From JBEVEP01 sp040512755 (lineage in GTDB: Bacteria; Pseudomonadota; Alphaproteobacteria; Rhizobiales; Rhizobiaceae), in NCBI GenBank assembly GCA_040512755.1, contig JBEVEP010000021.1, positions 1 to 16,916 of the forward strand: a DNA stretch of 16,916 nt, in the 5' to 3' direction. Position 1 is the first letter of the stretch. Each line of letters begins with the position of its first letter. The translations under genes and the position numbers were made by a program. Below are positions 15,333 through 16,916 of the stretch, piece after piece. The notes under the pieces are model-generated. The model ran no database searches, was not told where the DNA came from, and saw nothing but the letters and a program-made list of their open reading frames with translations.

Positions 15333-15581
15333 ATGGCGGAACGATCGCAAAACCTTCAGGACCTGTTCCTAAACTCCGTTCGCAAGAGCAAGAACCCACT
15401 TACAATTTTTCTTATCAACGGCGTGAAACTGACAGGCGTAGTTACCTCGTTCGACAATTTCTGCGTCCTGTTGCGCCGCGACGGGCATTCGCAGCTTGTC
15501 TACAAGCACGCCATTTCCACCATCATGCCGAGCCAGCCGGTTCAGATGTTTGATGGCGAGGAAAACAGCCGGGACGCCTGA
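15333..15581 (+). CDS. hfq: RNA chaperone Hfq
   Basis: Hfq forms a ring-shaped hexamer that helps small RNAs pair with mRNAs. This copy has 82 residues, matching the short rhizobial form without a long C-terminal tail. The Sm1 region covers NLQDLFLNSVRKSKNPLTIF to SFDNFCVLL (residues 7-47), including the RNA-contacting Gln9. Sm2 includes LVYKHAISTIMP (55-66) with the conserved Lys-His pair. I chose ATG 15333 (MAERSQNLQD); the frame is open 13 codons upstream but that part has no Hfq resemblance. The 145-bp gap after dat may hold its promoter: a TTGACA at 15267-15272 is visible, without a good -10. hflX follows with no spacer, the usual hfq-hflX order. Confidence 0.97.
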   Translation: MAERSQNLQDLFLNSVRKSKNPLTIFLINGVKLTGVVTSFDNFCVLLRRDGHSQLVYKHAISTIMPSQPVQMFDGEENSRDA

Positions 15582-16916
15582 TTGGCCAAGCAAAAAATCG
15601 CCGACCATCGGCAACGCACAACGACGGCCGACGCTATAGGGGCAAATACAGGCCGCGCAGTTGTCATCGTCCCGATCCTTACCCAATCCCGCCCGGATGG
15701 CGAGGCGCCTTCCGGCAGACCAAGGCTTTCGCGGTCGCCAAAAGCGCGTCATGACGAGGCGGTCGGACTCACTCGTGCAATCGATCTTGAACCGGTCCAC
15801 ACGGCGGTCGTCACCGTAGCGGACCCGCGACCGGCTACGCTGATCGGATCCGGCAAGGTTGAAGAGTTCGCCAAGATTGTCCAGCAAGAACAGGCGGAGC
15901 TGGTCATCGTCGACCATCCCCTGACGCCCGTGCAGCAACGCAATCTCGAGACGGCGCTGAATGCGAAGGTGCTCGATCGAACCGGCCTTATTCTTGAGAT
16001 ATTCGGCGAGCGAGCGCGAACCAAGGAAGGCACGTTGCAGGTCGATCTGGCGCACCTCAACTACCAGAAGGGACGCCTGGTCCGAAGCTGGACGCACCTT
16101 GAGCGGCAGCGCGGCGGTGCGGGGTTCCTCGGTGGTCCGGGCGAAACCCAGATCGAAGCGGACCGGCGGATCCTGCAGGACAAGATCGTCAAGCTAAAGC
16201 GCGAATTGGAAACCGTGCGCCGCACGCGTGATCTGCATCGCGCCAAGCGCAAGAAAGTACCGTTTCCGGTCGTCGCAATCGTCGGTTACACGAACGCCGG
16301 CAAGTCGACGCTGTTCAATCGGCTAACTGGGGCAGGGGTTCTTGCCGAGGACATGCTGTTTGCCACGCTCGACCCAACTTTGCGGCGGGTGCGGCTGCCC
16401 CATGGCACGCTTATCATCCTGTCCGATACGGTCGGCTTCATCTCGGATCTTCCAACACATCTCGTTGCGGCCTTTCGCGCCACGCTGGAAGAGGTTGTCG
16501 AAGCCGACCTTATCATTCACCTGCGCGACATTTCGGATCCCGATACAGCGGCGCAGGCTGAGGACGTCGAACGCATTCTGACCGACCTTGGTATCGACGG
16601 GTCGGATTCGGACCGTGTGATCGAGATTTGGAACAAAGTCGACCAGCTGGATGATGCCAGCCGGGAAAGGCTGCTCCGCGACGCTGAGGGTGGCCGTTCC
16701 GGGCCACCAATCGCGGTCTCGGCAATGACCGGCGAGGGGATCAAAGCGCTTGCCGCGTTGATCGAAACGCGCGTGTCTGGAGAACTGGAACGGGTCAGCG
16801 TCACTCTTGAGCCTCGACAACTTGCAGAGGTGGACTGGCTCTATCGCAACGGCGACGTCATCAAACGGACAGACAATGAAGATGGGGGCGTAACCGTCAC
16901 TCTGAGAGCCACGGCA
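15582..16916 (+). CDS. hflX: Ribosome-associated GTPase HflX, 3' partial
   Basis: HflX binds the 50S subunit and splits stalled ribosomes, using GTP. The frame runs 445 codons from TTG 15582 to the window edge without a stop; the protein is probably almost complete. Residues 1-225 are the HflX N-terminal domain, including SGKVEEF (90-96) and the glycine-rich RQRGGAGFLGGPGETQIEAD (175-194). The G domain has G1 GYTNAGKST (235-243), G3 DTVGF (282-286), G4 NKVD (351-354) and G5 SAMTGEG (380-386). No ATG or GTG in frame precedes the conserved part, so TTG, directly after the hfq TGA and preceded by GGGA, is the only reasonable start. This implies coupled translation with hfq. Confidence 0.93.
   Translation, partial: MAKQKIADHRQRTTTADAIGANTGRAVVIVPILTQSRPDGEAPSGRPRLSRSPKARHDEAVGLTRAIDLEPVHTAVVTVADPRPATLIGSGKVEEFAKIVQQEQAELVIVDHPLTPVQQRNLETALNAKVLDRTGLILEIFGERARTKEGTLQVDLAHLNYQKGRLVRSWTHLERQRGGAGFLGGPGETQIEADRRILQDKIVKLKRELETVRRTRDLHRAKRKKVPFPVVAIVGYTNAGKSTLFNRLTGAGVLAEDMLFATLDPTLRRVRLPHGTLIILSDTVGFISDLPTHLVAAFRATLEEVVEADLIIHLRDISDPDTAAQAEDVERILTDLGIDGSDSDRVIEIWNKVDQLDDASRERLLRDAEGGRSGPPIAVSAMTGEGIKALAALIETRVSGELERVSVTLEPRQLAEVDWLYRNGDVIKRTDNEDGGVTVTLRATA

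Noticed and set aside
1..16916. CRISPR array, tRNA, rRNA, intact insertion sequence or prophage genes
   Set aside because: Looked for and not seen: no regularly spaced repeats, no transposase or phage frames, no tRNA-like cloverleaf noticed by eye.

Overview
The window is a GC-rich stretch of an alphaproteobacterial chromosome. Gene content and order point to the Hyphomicrobiales (Rhizobiales), most likely a Mesorhizobium/Phyllobacteriaceae-like organism. Supporting signs are a fused ispDF, the dusB-ntrB-ntrC-ntrY-ntrX series, dat-hfq-hflX downstream of it, a LexA of about 240 residues, and a GTTC-N7-GTTC SOS box. Placement below the order is inference from remembered synteny. I found no rRNA, tRNA, CRISPR array or intact insertion sequence.

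Region 1 (1-3027): the 3' part of comEC (DNA-uptake channel family) on the + strand converges on lexA on the - strand. LexA has an intact cleavage site and Ser/Lys dyad. Its operator lies in the spacer of a plausible promoter, so self-repression is expected.

Region 2 (3028-4946): an accessory, gene-poor junction. It holds a non-coding stretch with an imperfect direct repeat, a short C-terminal remnant of a GH31 glycosidase (YihQ/sulfoquinovosidase-like), and an intact TauE/SafE-family exporter whose GTG start overlaps the remnant's stop. After these come 548 bp without a convincing gene but with three clean inverted repeats. This looks like a scar between two conserved core blocks and may be the residue of a lost sulfosugar locus.

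Region 3 (4947-6643, - strand): ispDF (two enzymes of the MEP isoprenoid pathway fused) is coupled by an ATGA overlap to a stand-alone CinA C-terminal domain (PncC-type amidohydrolase).

Region 4 (6787-14129, + strand): dusB, ntrB and ntrC are joined by ATGA overlaps. An 84-bp gap with a striking palindrome follows, then ntrY and ntrX, which overlap by 11 bp. This is the nitrogen-control block: NtrB/NtrC form the sigma-54-dependent nitrogen-limitation pair, and NtrY/NtrX a membrane sensor with a regulator that lacks the sigma-54 contact loop.

Region 5 (14324-16916, + strand): a D-amino-acid aminotransferase (dat), the RNA chaperone hfq, and hflX (ribosome-associated GTPase). hflX begins at a TTG immediately after the hfq stop and runs off the window end.

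Most of the window is well-known core genome. The parts worth a second look are the 3.0-4.9 kb junction, the palindrome before ntrY, and a minus-strand terminator-like hairpin at the end of dat. I see no clear sign of a wholly new system.
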